Shown in pieces: positions 1-8,056 of a stretch of DNA of 64,000 nucleotides. The translations under genes were made by a program, and so were the position numbers. Each line of letters begins with the position of its first letter. The first letter of the stretch is position 1. The notes beneath the pieces were generated by a model, which saw nothing but the letters and a program-made list of their open reading frames with translations, was not told where the DNA came from and searched no databases. This stretch comes from Bog-1198 sp963727045. GTDB lineage: Bacteria; Pseudomonadota; Gammaproteobacteria; Steroidobacterales; Steroidobacteraceae. The stretch spans positions 1,240,001 through 1,304,000 of the forward strand of contig CAVSES010000001.1 of NCBI GenBank assembly GCA_963727045.1, written 5' to 3'.

Positions 1-663
1 CGCGGCGTCCGCCACGATGATGCCGATCGAACAGTTGTCGAGCGCGTTGCGCAGGCGCAAGCCCTCCTCGGCAATCTGATGATCGGCCGCAAGCTGCCTG
101 CGCAGCCGCCGCTGGCTTGAAATGACGAAACTCAAGGTCAACACGATCGTCACCAGCAGCGTCAGGGCGACGACGATCTGCTGGCGCCGCGCCGAACTGA
201 CCGCATCGGCGACAACGGCCGCATCATCGCGCGCGAATTTCTCATCGATGTCCTCCGTCAATTTGTCGCAGAGCCGGATTTTCTCCCGCAGCGGCAATAT
301 CGCCGCGATTGCCGCGCCCTTGCGAAGCGCCTCGGAGAGGGCCTTGACCTCACGCGGCGCCGATCCCACGACATCGGAGTCATTGCGCAGGGCAAGCGTC
401 GAGAGCGATTCCGCGGCGGCGGCCAGGCCCGCCGCTGCCTGCTCGGACAGAGTGCCCGTGTCCACCGCGTCGGAAACGCCGTTCATGAAGCTCTTGTAGT
501 CGACCCGGGCGCGCTGCGCGAGCTCATGCAGCGGGCGCGAATGGCCGAGCGCCGCCGCTCGCCGCGAGTCCGCGATCATCTGCACCACAAGCACCACGAC
601 CACGGGAAGCGCCACAACCAAAAATTGCAGCGCCACGAGGCGATCCGACTTGGGTGCATTCAT
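1..663 (-). CDS. Membrane sensor protein with PAS domain, 3' end outside window
   Basis: An open frame runs from ATG at 663 to the window edge (221 codons, no stop). The N-terminus has a short charged segment followed by a hydrophobic helix (about residues 10-27), a periplasmic-sized helical region of about 130 residues, and a second hydrophobic helix (about residues 160-180). After that comes a PAS-like start (NALDNCSIGIIVADA). This is the architecture of a transmembrane chemoreceptor, histidine kinase or GGDEF protein; the output domain is beyond base 1, so the class cannot be decided. It follows a small periplasmic binding-like gene by 12 bases, suggesting that the two are co-transcribed and may form a binding protein/sensor pair. 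Confidence 0.7.
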   Translation of the reverse strand, partial: MNAPKSDRLVALQFLVVALPVVVVLVVQMIADSRRAAALGHSRPLHELAQRARVDYKSFMNGVSDAVDTGTLSEQAAAGLAAAAESLSTLALRNDSDVVGSAPREVKALSEALRKGAAIAAILPLREKIRLCDKLTEDIDEKFARDDAAVVADAVSSARRQQIVVALTLLVTIVLTLSFVISSQRRLRRQLAADHQIAEEGLRLRNALDNCSIGIIVADAA

Positions 664-675
664 CTGGAACCCCGA

Positions 676-1125
676 TCAAAGTTTGCCGACGAGCGTGAGC
701 CCGGCCGGGGGCGCCGACCCCAGATAGCCGCAGCCGCCCGCGGTGTGTTTGAGATACTCGACAACCTCACCGTCGCTGCTCTTGACCGTCGGCGATGTCG
801 AACCATCACGAAACGATTTCTTGGTCCATGCCGTGGTGTACTTGGTCGCGTCCATCTTCATGACGCTGCTGAGAAACTCCGGCTGTGCGGCGCTGTTGTC
901 GACGGGCAGAAGCTTGACCGGTCCGGCAAACTGCTTTTCACCGAGAAACACGTCGCGCACGTCGGCCATGGTGATCGACACCCCGGCGCTGCAGGCAATA
1001 TAGATGTCACCGGCGCTTGCGGCGGGCGCCGCCCCGAGGAGCAACGAGGCCAGCGCCAGCAGGTGCGCAGACCGGTGATTGAGGGTCCCCGAGGGAGGAG
1101 CTGAGAGTTTGGTGTACATCTGCAT
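676..1125 (-). CDS. Small periplasmic phosphate-binding-like protein
   Basis: The 149-residue product starts at ATG 1125 behind a good ribosome site (AAGGAAGG). It has an N-terminal signal peptide ending near ASA-GD (about residue 38). The mature part resembles the short PstS-like periplasmic proteins: it has a conserved VRDVFLGE segment, then TTAWTKKSF, and ends in a GCGYLGSAPPAG loop. These proteins are about half the size of a true PstS and are often found next to chemoreceptors or sensor kinases. Here the downstream gene (12 bases away) is such a sensor. Ligand binding is inferred only; phosphate specificity is not shown. The protein lies in a probable operon with the porin and SCO1-like genes upstream. 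Confidence 0.7.
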   Translation of the reverse strand: MQMYTKLSAPPSGTLNHRSAHLLALASLLLGAAPAASAGDIYIACSAGVSITMADVRDVFLGEKQFAGPVKLLPVDNSAAQPEFLSSVMKMDATKYTTAWTKKSFRDGSTSPTVKSSDGEVVEYLKHTAGGCGYLGSAPPAGLTLVGKL

Positions 1126-1140
1126 GCCTTCCTTCGTTGC

Positions 1141-2457
1141 CTAGAAGCGAATCGCGAGCTGGGCGAGGAACTCATCGAAGCTCCCGACCGTGCGATCCGT
1201 GTAGTGCGTGTTGGCCACTTCGAATTTGACGGCGACCTTCGGGTTGAGATCGCGCCGCAATCCCGCCGCTGTCCGGTAGTAGGAGGCGCCGGTCGTCTGC
1301 AGCGCGAAATACTGATCCGTTTGATCCAGATGCGCGCGCTCGTACCGGACGTAGGGGATCATGTACGGAAGCCGGTAGCCCGCCTGCACGAAGCAGGCCT
1401 TGCTGCGGTGAGCGCCTTCGCCCTGAGTGACGTCCACATTGTCGAACCAATAGGCCTCCGAGAGCACCTCCCAGGCGTCGGTGTCGTAGACCACGTAGGT
1501 GCCCGCAACCCGGACATCGACCAGGCTCTGCGGCACTTGATTGTCGTCGATCTTCGAATCGAAGGCATCTACGCCGACCATGAGCCCCTCGACCGGACCG
1601 GAGGTCCACTGGTAACCGAGCCTGCCGCCGAAGATGAGCTTGCCGTGATCGTTGCCGCCGCTGCGCATGTCGATGAGGCCGTCGATGAGTTGCTGCCCAT
1701 TGCCCGCAAACACGTCATAGAGCAGCTTGCCGCCCTCGCCGCGGTCGGCACCGGTCAACCACGCGCCCACCGTGTGGGCGGGCATCACGCCGCCCTGATC
1801 CTCGAACATCAGGAAGCTTGGCCGGCGCAGCGCATCATTGAGCCATACCCCGTGATGAAACGCGGTGTTCACGTAGCCGTACGGCGTATGGAATCGGCCC
1901 ACCCAGACGGTCGCCGCATCGCTGAACTGGTACCCGACCTGCCCGCGCTCGATGTCGACGCCGACGGTGCCTGAGGAATCGACCTCGAAATTCACTTCGA
2001 ACAGCGACAGCCACTTGCCGCCGAGCTTCGGCGCCAGATACATGTCGAAATTGTTGAGGCTCGCGCCCTTTTCGTAAGCGTGAAAAGGATTGTGATTGCC
2101 GATGTTGATGTCGGCAAAGCCGTGCACCGGCAATCCCGTATCGTCGCCCTGCCGGGCGGCGTTTGCAGTTTCGATCTGGTTGAGCTGCTGCTCAACGGCC
2201 TGAAGACGTGCCGCGTCAACCGGTGCGGGCTGAACCTGAACCGTGGCGGTGGCGGCCGGCGGCGCCGGAATAGCGGCCAGTTTCGCCTCAAGTTCCTTCA
2301 CGCGGGCGGCCAATGCGTTGATCATCGCAATGCTTTGCCGCAGGAGCTTCGCCGTATCGACGTTCGCGTCATCCGCAGCCGCAAGCGCCGGCGCGGCGGC
2401 CGTCAGCATGGCAGCGACGCACATGCCGCTTACTACTCGTTGGATCAATCTATACAT
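1141..2457 (-). CDS. Outer-membrane porin-like protein with N-terminal coiled coil
   Basis: The 438-residue product has a signal peptide (cleavage near ALAAADD, about residue 28). A short heptad-rich coiled coil follows (about 38-62, with AARVKELEAKLAA), then a Pro/Ala linker. The remainder alternates hydrophobic and polar residues like a beta-barrel and ends in aromatic Phe (LAQLAIRF), the usual outer-membrane assembly signal. The coiled-coil plus barrel arrangement matches phosphate/anion-type (OprO/OprP-like) or DcaP-like porins in general form. It sits 15 bases upstream of the phosphate-binding-like gene. Substrate is unknown. Confidence 0.7.
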   Translation of the reverse strand: MYRLIQRVVSGMCVAAMLTAAAPALAAADDANVDTAKLLRQSIAMINALAARVKELEAKLAAIPAPPAATATVQVQPAPVDAARLQAVEQQLNQIETANAARQGDDTGLPVHGFADINIGNHNPFHAYEKGASLNNFDMYLAPKLGGKWLSLFEVNFEVDSSGTVGVDIERGQVGYQFSDAATVWVGRFHTPYGYVNTAFHHGVWLNDALRRPSFLMFEDQGGVMPAHTVGAWLTGADRGEGGKLLYDVFAGNGQQLIDGLIDMRSGGNDHGKLIFGGRLGYQWTSGPVEGLMVGVDAFDSKIDDNQVPQSLVDVRVAGTYVVYDTDAWEVLSEAYWFDNVDVTQGEGAHRSKACFVQAGYRLPYMIPYVRYERAHLDQTDQYFALQTTGASYYRTAAGLRRDLNPKVAVKFEVANTHYTDRTVGSFDEFLAQLAIRF

Positions 2458-2487
2458 AGTGCCTCGCGTTTGGGAACCCCAATAGCT

Positions 2488-3081
2488 TCAAAGTGCATCC
2501 GACCAGTCATCGATCCCAGGAGCGAACTCATGGGCCAACAATCCATTGGTGTCGAACACGAGCACGCGCGAGTCGTGCATCACGTGTTCATCGTATTTCC
2601 AGCGTTCGAAGTGAAGCTGCCGCGCGAGCCGCGCGGTGTCGTCGGCGGAGCCGGTCAGGAAATGCCAGTTCGGATGCAACAACCGGTGGCTTCGCCGATA
2701 TCCGCGCCATGTCGCCGCATCCTCGTTGTCGGGGTCGTATCCCACGACGACGAATTGCGCGTGCTGCCCCTTCGCGTCGAGTGCGGATTGAAGCCGCTCG
2801 AGTGCGGCGATGGTCATCGGGCAGATGCGATGACAATTCGCATAGGCCATGGTCAGCACCACGCGCTGTCCGGCAAACCCTGACAGGGAAATCCGGCTGT
2901 TGTCATCGTCGAGCCAGCGCTGCGGCAGCAGTTCGAGACGCACGCCACCGACCAATCCCGCGCCGCGGGCCGCGGCGGCCGCGCAAATACAGCAGGCGAG
3001 CACGGCCGCCAGGTGCAGGCGGTACGAGATGGAGTCTCGATCTTCCATGGCTCGACTCCGGTGAGGGGTGATGCTTCGCAT
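2488..3081 (-). CDS. SCO1/SenC family thioredoxin-fold protein
   Basis: The 197-residue product has a hydrophobic N-terminal export signal or anchor and a thioredoxin-like domain. The SCO signature is visible: a CHRIC motif (CxxxC, about residue 83-87) and a downstream His in EHVMHDS, which together bind copper in SCO1/SenC proteins. Family members deliver copper to cytochrome oxidase or act as periplasmic thiol-disulfide proteins. Two starts are possible: ATG 3081 or ATG 3048 (MEDRD), the latter giving a more usual signal-peptide length. It is the first gene of a minus-strand run with the porin (30 bases) and binding-like protein. No oxidase genes are nearby, so a redox or copper-chaperone role is inferred from family only. 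Confidence 0.8.
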   Translation of the reverse strand: MRSITPHRSRAMEDRDSISYRLHLAAVLACCICAAAAARGAGLVGGVRLELLPQRWLDDDNSRISLSGFAGQRVVLTMAYANCHRICPMTIAALERLQSALDAKGQHAQFVVVGYDPDNEDAATWRGYRRSHRLLHPNWHFLTGSADDTARLARQLHFERWKYDEHVMHDSRVLVFDTNGLLAHEFAPGIDDWSDAL

Positions 3082-3298
3082 TTACCCTTAGCGGCCGCGA
3101 GTTCGTTTAGTGAAGCCGCGATGCGTCTTTCGTTGCGACACGAATTCTTTCTGCAACGCGGCAGGTGATGGGTCCGGATAATTGAAAAATTGGCTCGAAC
3201 ACTTCAAACTTCAGACTCCGCCCAGCACTGCGGCCGGATTCAACAACGAAGAATCGAGGGCTCGCGCATGCGGCGGCTGCATCGTTGGGGGGAGAAGC

Positions 3299-4615
3299 AT
3301 GAGTAATGTCGATGACGGTCTGTCTGCGCTGGCCGATCACCTGCGGGCCCGGCGCGACGATATTTTGCGGGCATGGCGTTGCGCCATCCAAAGAGATCCG
3401 GCGCTCACCACGAGCGACTCGCTGCCCCGGGTCGACCTGTACGATCACATTCCCGCGTTGCTGTCGACCTTCGAGCGGCAACTCCGCAACAGCGGCTCAT
3501 CCGCAGCCGCCGTGCACCGCGAGGCCGCGCACGCGCCGGCGGCAGCGCACGGCTTGCAGCGCTGGCAACAGGGTTACGACCTGAGAGAGGTCACCCGCGA
3601 GCTGGGTAAGCTCAACGAAATCGTCGTTTCGGAGCTGGAGAACTTTCTGCATGCCGATCAGACCGTGGGGCGCGAAGCGCGGCGGCTCTGGGCAGTTCTT
3701 TGCAGCGTTGGCATCGAGGAGAGCATCGGTCAATATTTTCAGCTCCAGCAGCAGGAGGCCGCGGGCCACGTCAAGGATCTCGAGAGTGCGCTCCTGGAAG
3801 TCCAGCAGCTCGAGCGGCAGCGCGCCGATCTTTGGCGGCAGGCCGCCCACGATCTGCGCGGCAATTTGGGAGTCGTCGCCAACGCCACGGTCGGGCTCAC
3901 CCAAGGCGGACTTCGCGAGACGGCCCGCGACGCCTTCGTGCGGATCTTGATGCGCAATGTGACCTCGCTGCATCACCTGCTCAACGACGTTACCGACCTT
4001 GCGCGGCTGCAGGCGGGCCGCGAAGAACGGCACGTTGCACTGATCGACATATCGCCGGTGCTGCAGCAATTATGCGAAGGCATCCGCCCTCTCGCGCAGC
4101 AGCGTCACCTGTTCCTGCGCTGCAACGGGCCCCATGGGTTCGCCATCGACGGGGACGAGGTCAAGATCCGCCGCATCGTGCAAAATCTCGTGCTGAACGC
4201 CGTCAAGTTCACCCAGAATGGCGGCATCACCGTCAGTTGGGGTGACAGCAGCGCCAATGACCCCAAGCGATGGGAATTGAGCATCAGAGATACGGGACCT
4301 GGATTTCACGACGGTTCCGACGAGCCCCTGACACAGGCGCTCGAGAAGGCCCGCGAGCAGTCGGTAACGGTCGAGAGTGCGAGGGAAGACGTTCAAGATG
4401 AACCCACCGCGGCGCTCGGCGCCGATCCGTCGGCCAACGGGATGCCCTGGACCCCCAACTCCAGCGGCGAAGGGCTCGGTCTCTCCATTGTCAAACGATT
4501 GTGCGACCTCCTGGACGCAACAATTGAAATGAACACCGAGAAGGGAGTCGGCACCACTTTCCGGATACTCTTCCCGCGGCAGTATTCGACCGGGGTGGTG
4601 GATTCAGGCCAATGA
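3299..4615 (+). CDS. Soluble histidine kinase with RsbRD-like N-terminal sensor domain
   Basis: The 438-residue product starts at ATG 3299 after a GGGGGGAGAA ribosome site; the frame is open further upstream but without a better start. Residues about 8-145 are helical and resemble the RsbRD/RsbT co-antagonist N-terminal domain (globin-like fold). A short coiled linker leads to the DHp helix with the phosphorylatable His in AAHDLRGN (H184). The ATPase domain shows NLVLNAVKF, DTGPGF and GEGLGLSI. An unusually long, acidic insert of about 60 residues separates the last two motifs (the lid). There is no membrane segment. The next gene overlaps by 4 bases (ATGA), so both are translated together. 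No response regulator is adjacent. Confidence 0.85.
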   Translation: MSNVDDGLSALADHLRARRDDILRAWRCAIQRDPALTTSDSLPRVDLYDHIPALLSTFERQLRNSGSSAAAVHREAAHAPAAAHGLQRWQQGYDLREVTRELGKLNEIVVSELENFLHADQTVGREARRLWAVLCSVGIEESIGQYFQLQQQEAAGHVKDLESALLEVQQLERQRADLWRQAAHDLRGNLGVVANATVGLTQGGLRETARDAFVRILMRNVTSLHHLLNDVTDLARLQAGREERHVALIDISPVLQQLCEGIRPLAQQRHLFLRCNGPHGFAIDGDEVKIRRIVQNLVLNAVKFTQNGGITVSWGDSSANDPKRWELSIRDTGPGFHDGSDEPLTQALEKAREQSVTVESAREDVQDEPTAALGADPSANGMPWTPNSSGEGLGLSIVKRLCDLLDATIEMNTEKGVGTTFRILFPRQYSTGVVDSGQ

Positions 4616-4899
4616 CGACGCCGCTGCACTCGACGCTGAAGCGCGCATTGACGATCCAGGGTCGCGAATACGTCGTGACGCTCACGGACGAGGCGCTCAA
4701 ACTCACACTCAAGGGGAAGCGCAATGGGTTTGAATTGCCATGGACGAAGATCGTCAACGGCGAAGCTGCCCTGGCGGTCGCGTTGCATGCCTCGATTGGC
4801 GCCTTCGATTCCGGACGGCCGTTGAGCAACAAGCCGAATGGAAAACAATCCCGCCCGCACGCGACAGGCCGTAAACGATCGAGCACGCGACGCGTATGA
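4612..4899 (+). CDS. Hypothetical small basic protein coupled to histidine kinase
   Basis: A 95-residue reading frame begins at an ATG that overlaps the kinase stop codon (ATGA), a typical translational-coupling arrangement. I do not recognise a family. Residues 10-65 alternate in a way compatible with a small beta/alpha fold (REYVVTLTDEALKLTLKGK), while the C-terminal 25 residues are rich in Lys, Arg, Ser and Pro and look disordered. No Cys, signal peptide or membrane segment is present. Its position suggests a partner of the kinase, but this is inference. Confidence 0.55.
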   Translation: MTTPLHSTLKRALTIQGREYVVTLTDEALKLTLKGKRNGFELPWTKIVNGEAALAVALHASIGAFDSGRPLSNKPNGKQSRPHATGRKRSSTRRV

Positions 4900-5053
4900 C
4901 ACATTCGCAGCCGATTTGGCGACCTACATCCTCTGTAGGATGCGCCCCTCAACCGCACACTACTCCGAGGAATTGAAAACAATAGGGATCCCGTCAAGCT
5001 ATCGCACAGTGGCGTTGCGTGTTGCAGCGTGCGTTTGACAGGAGGAGCCCATG

Positions 5054-5357
5054 ATGAATCACCTATGCACAGCCTTGGTAATGACTGCGCTTTTGGGCGC
5101 TGCGTCCCAGACAATGGCCGATGAGCCGCCGGCCAACGACCAGCCCGCGGACACCACCAGCCAACAGCACCAACAGCACCAACAGCGAATACGCCGCACC
5201 GGCGAAAAGCAATCAGCAAATGATGAAAGAGTGCATGGCAAAGCAAAAGGCGGCGAATAACGGCATGTCCGTCAAAGACATGCAGAAGTCCTGCCGCGAT
5301 CAGATCAAAGCGAGCGTGGATCAGCCGAACAAAGATCCGGTGGTTCCCGCACATTAG
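5054..5357 (+). pseudogene. Small secreted Cys-motif protein, frame broken in a repeat
   Basis: ATG 5054 (preceded by AGGAGG) opens a signal peptide (HLCTALVMTALLGAAS...MADEPP), which runs into a CAACAGCAC repeat. In that frame the protein then becomes low-complexity and stops at 5260. The frame starting inside the repeat continues with a well-formed sequence (MMKECMAKQKAANNGMSVKDMQKSC) to the stop at 5357. The pieces together make a plausible 100-residue exported protein with paired cysteines, similar in style to PsiF-like small periplasmic proteins. Total length is 304 bases, so one base too many (or two too few). It could be a frameshift mutation, repeat-driven phase variation, or an assembly error. 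Confidence 0.6.
5162..5188 (+). repeat. CAACAGCAC tandem repeat at the frame break
   Basis: Two exact 9-base units (CAACAGCAC) are followed by a partial third (CAACAG). They encode Gln-Gln-His in one frame and Asn-Ser-Thr in the other. The switch between the signal-peptide frame and the conserved C-terminal frame of the surrounding gene must happen in or near this repeat. Confidence 0.75.
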
Positions 5358-5394
5358 TACGGCGGCGGACTGACGACCGACCAGGTGAGACCGG

Positions 5395-5933
5395 ATGCTG
5401 GAGAAAATTCCCGAATCGATCGGACACGCGTTGGAGGGCCAACGCCCGATGGGGAGGGGATATCGCCTCCCATCGAGTGGCGAGGTGTGCCCGCGGCAGC
5501 GGCGTGTGTGGCCGTGATCGTCGAAGACGCGGACTCCCCCACGCCGCGCCCTGTTGTCCACGCCATCGTCGTACTGGAGGGGGGCGACGGCATGCTGAAC
5601 GCCGGCGCGCTGGCGAGCCCCGATCACAGCGGAACCGGCGTGAGCACGGGAAGGAATTCATATCTCCAACACGCCTGGCTGCCCCCGGACCCTCCGCCGG
5701 GTCACGGCGAGCATCGGTACGTCTTTCAGGTGTTCGCCTTGAGCGCCGTTCCCGATCTCTCCTCCGGACTTGGACGCAAAGACATCGCGGCGGCGGTCAT
5801 GCAGCGCGCTGTGGCGGCCGGCTGTCTGATCGGCGTCTACGCGCGCGAGCAGAGGGACAAGGCGAACGCCGGGGTTCATGATGGGGCGGCTCAAGAGCGG
5901 GAGTTCGAAATCGGCGGCCTTGCCCCGAACTGA
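5395..5933 (+). pseudogene. YbhB/YbcL (PEBP, Raf-kinase-inhibitor-like) gene with internal deletion
   Basis: ATG 5395, preceded by AGGTGAGA, encodes MLEKIPESIGHALEGQRP, which resembles the N-terminus of the long YbhB-type PEBP proteins. The conserved body lies in another frame: GEGISPPIEWRGVP, VEDADSPTPRPVVHAI, GRNSYLQHAWLPPDPPPGHGEHRYVFQ and LIGVYAREQ. In intact relatives about 30 more residues (up to the TADGEG motif) separate the two parts. Here they are missing and the frame is shifted by two bases. The body frame is open from a GTG at 5385, so a truncated 182-residue product could be made. Best read as a decayed gene or an assembly error. Confidence 0.65.
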
Positions 5934-5977
5934 CGATGTGACCCGCATACACCGGCATTCCAGCCGGGCCGCGCGCT

Positions 5978-6604
5978 TCACAGTTTCGGTATGCGAATGC
6001 GGCTGATCATGAGCGAGCCGGAAACCGCATAGATCAACACCAGCGGGTGAAACACGTGGCCCGCGATCGATGCCGCACCGAACCACAAATCATCGCCGAG
6101 TGCCGCACGGTGTGCCGCAACCATCAAGACGCACACCAGAAGGAATGACGTGGGGATCGGCGTTCCCTCGAAGTACTTGACCTTCCCGGTATCGTCCGAC
6201 AGCTCCTGCGCCGTCACGTTGTAGCGCGCGAGACGCGACACCCCGCAGGCCACGAAGTAGCCCAGAACGACCCGATCATACAGACCTTGCATGCCGCAGC
6301 CGTAGCCGATCACGGCAGGTGTGATCCCGAAGGAAATGACATCCGCAAGCGAATCGAGTTCGCGCCCCATCGCCGAGTGTGTTTGACGCCACCGCGCCAC
6401 CCGTCCGTCCAGCACATCGAAGATGAAGGCGGCAAGGACCAGCGCGCCCGCGAAATAAACATGCCGCACGCCGCCGCTTTGCACATACGTGATGATGGAG
6501 AACAGCGACGCCGTTCCGCAGATGGCATTTCCCAGCGTGAACCAGTCAGCCAGGTGAAAACCGCGAATCATGGAGAAGGGTTTCGTCGCTCTTGGGTCGT
6601 GCAC
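5978..6604 (-). CDS. pssA: CDP-diacylglycerol--serine O-phosphatidyltransferase
   Basis: The product transfers phosphatidyl from CDP-diacylglycerol to serine, the first step towards phosphatidylethanolamine. The CDP-alcohol phosphotransferase signature is complete: D-x2-DG-x2-AR-x8-G-x3-D-x3-D reads DVLDGRVARW then GRELDSLAD (about residues 63-88). The rest is hydrophobic with about six to seven membrane helices, and the 208-residue length fits the bacterial type II enzyme. The start is either GTG 6604 or ATG 6571; the second removes an 11-residue polar leader. It is transcribed divergently from xth across an A+T-rich gap. Confidence 0.85.
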   Translation of the reverse strand: MHDPRATKPFSMIRGFHLADWFTLGNAICGTASLFSIITYVQSGGVRHVYFAGALVLAAFIFDVLDGRVARWRQTHSAMGRELDSLADVISFGITPAVIGYGCGMQGLYDRVVLGYFVACGVSRLARYNVTAQELSDDTGKVKYFEGTPIPTSFLLVCVLMVAAHRAALGDDLWFGAASIAGHVFHPLVLIYAVSGSLMISRIRIPKL

Positions 6605-6745
6605 TACGCGGACTCTGTGACGCGGGTGCTGCGATAGCTCAGTAAAACATTACTTTTATCTTGTAACATACTAATTATTAACGCTTTATAAAGGTCGACG
6701 GCACGTTCCGCGAGAATCATTGGCCGTGCGGTTACCATAGTGCTC
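6605..6745. promoter_or_regulatory. A+T-rich divergent intergenic region, pssA/xth
   Basis: The stretch about 6640-6695 is markedly A+T-rich compared with the surrounding high-GC DNA, and lies between two divergent genes. TATAAA at 6687-6692 is a candidate -10 box for xth, but I could not pair it with a convincing -35 box at normal spacing. Promoters for both genes probably lie here. Confidence 0.4.
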
Positions 6746-7555
6746 ATGAGAATCGTCACTTACAACGTCAACAGCGTCAACGCGCGTTTGCCCAATTTGC
6801 TGCGCTGGCTCCAAGAAACCGCACCGCACGTGGTTTGCCTTCAAGAACTGAAGACGACTCAGGAAAGCTTCCCTCACGCCGCCATTCGGGAGGCCGGCTA
6901 CGGGGTAGTCTGGCACGGACAGAAGAGTTGGAATGGTGTCGCGATCCTCGCGCGCGGTTCGGAGCCCGAGGAGATCCGCCGTGCGCTGCCAGGCGATCCC
7001 GAGGACAGCCACAGCCGGTACATCGAGGCCATGGTCGACGGCATCGTGATCGGCTGCCTCTATCTTCCCAACGGCAATCCGGCGCCCGGCCCCAAATTTG
7101 AATACAAGCTGCGCTGGCTCAATCGATTCCTGGCTCATGCGGCTGAACTCCTCCTCTCCGGCGCCGCCGTCGTGCTCGCCGGCGATTACAACATCATTCC
7201 GACCGAGGCCGACGTCTACAAGCCTGAGCGCTGGGTGGACGATGCGCTGTTTCGCATAGAGGTGCGTGAGGCCTTTGCGCATCTCCTGAAGCACGGCTGG
7301 GTGGACTCCGTTCGCACCGTTCATCCAGGGGAGCAGATCTTTACGTTCTGGGACTACTTTCGCAACGCCTACAACCGCAACGCCGGGCTGCGCATCGATC
7401 ATCTGCTCCTCAGTCCTAGCATCGCGCCCCGGCTCGTCGATGCCGGCGTCGATCGCGAAGTGCGAGGATGGGAGAAGGCAAGCGACCACGCGCCCACCTG
7501 GGTGGAATTGGTGGACCTGCCGGCGGCTCGGGACCGCCGGCCGCCCGCCCGTTGA
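6746..7555 (+). CDS. xth: Exodeoxyribonuclease III
   Basis: The 269-residue product is an endonuclease/exonuclease/phosphatase-fold DNA repair enzyme acting at abasic sites and 3' ends. Family motifs are clear: TYNVNSVNARL at the start, LQELKTT (metal-binding Glu), YLPNGNP, GDYNIIPTE, DYFRNAYNRNAGLRIDHLL and a C-terminal KASDHAPTW with the catalytic Asp-His. Length is normal for bacterial Xth. ATG 6746 is preferred over GTG 6740 because the family starts MRI. The stop codon abuts the stop of the convergent DUF4142 gene with no gap. Confidence 0.92.
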   Translation: MRIVTYNVNSVNARLPNLLRWLQETAPHVVCLQELKTTQESFPHAAIREAGYGVVWHGQKSWNGVAILARGSEPEEIRRALPGDPEDSHSRYIEAMVDGIVIGCLYLPNGNPAPGPKFEYKLRWLNRFLAHAAELLLSGAAVVLAGDYNIIPTEADVYKPERWVDDALFRIEVREAFAHLLKHGWVDSVRTVHPGEQIFTFWDYFRNAYNRNAGLRIDHLLLSPSIAPRLVDAGVDREVRGWEKASDHAPTWVELVDLPAARDRRPPAR

Positions 7556-8056
7556 CTAGCCATTCACGCCGGCGCTGGCGGCGATCGACTTGATCTTCTT
7601 CAGGTGCAACTCAAGAGTGGGCAACGTCGCCTTCGCAAATGCCTTGGCGTCCGGGTCCTGGCCCGATGCCGCTTCCCTCCTGAACATTGCAATGTCCTCC
7701 TCGTGGTCCTTGATCATTCCCTTGATGTATGACTTGTCGAACGTATTTGCGGACATCACTTCGAGTTTTGCCTTGGTCGCCATTTGCCCGACACTTGCAC
7801 TGCTCGGCAGAGAGATATTTTTCGATTCGGCGATCCCTTTGAGCTTATCATTCGCCGCGCTGTGGTCCTTGACCATCATTGCGCCAAAGTCCTTGACGCT
7901 CTGGTTGTTGGACTTCTGCTGTGCCAGGTTGCCAATCTCAACCTCCGCGATGCCGCCCTCCGCCGCATGCTTGTAGAATGCCGCATCGGGACTCGAATTG
8001 GCACCGTAAACGGCGACCGGAATCAACACTGCAAAACCTGCCAGTACCCGCCCCAT
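7556..8056 (-). CDS. DUF4142 (ferritin-like) exported protein
   Basis: The 166-residue product starts at ATG 8056 after a strong GAGGAG site and has a signal peptide (LAGFAVLIPVAVYGA). The mature part shows the DUF4142 pattern: FYKHAAEGGIAEVEIGNLAQQKSNN, VKDFGAMMVKDHSAANDKL and YIKGMIKDHEEDIAMFRREA. The repeated MVKDHSAAN and MIKDHEEDI segments match a ferritin-like four-helix bundle with conserved Asp-His pairs. The family is abundant in soil proteobacteria and is linked to stress, but its function is not established. Confidence 0.85.
   Translation of the reverse strand: MGRVLAGFAVLIPVAVYGANSSPDAAFYKHAAEGGIAEVEIGNLAQQKSNNQSVKDFGAMMVKDHSAANDKLKGIAESKNISLPSSASVGQMATKAKLEVMSANTFDKSYIKGMIKDHEEDIAMFRREAASGQDPDAKAFAKATLPTLELHLKKIKSIAASAGVNG

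Noticed and set aside
5162..5188. Possible CRISPR-like repeat
   Set aside because: Units are 9 bases with no spacers and lie inside a coding region.
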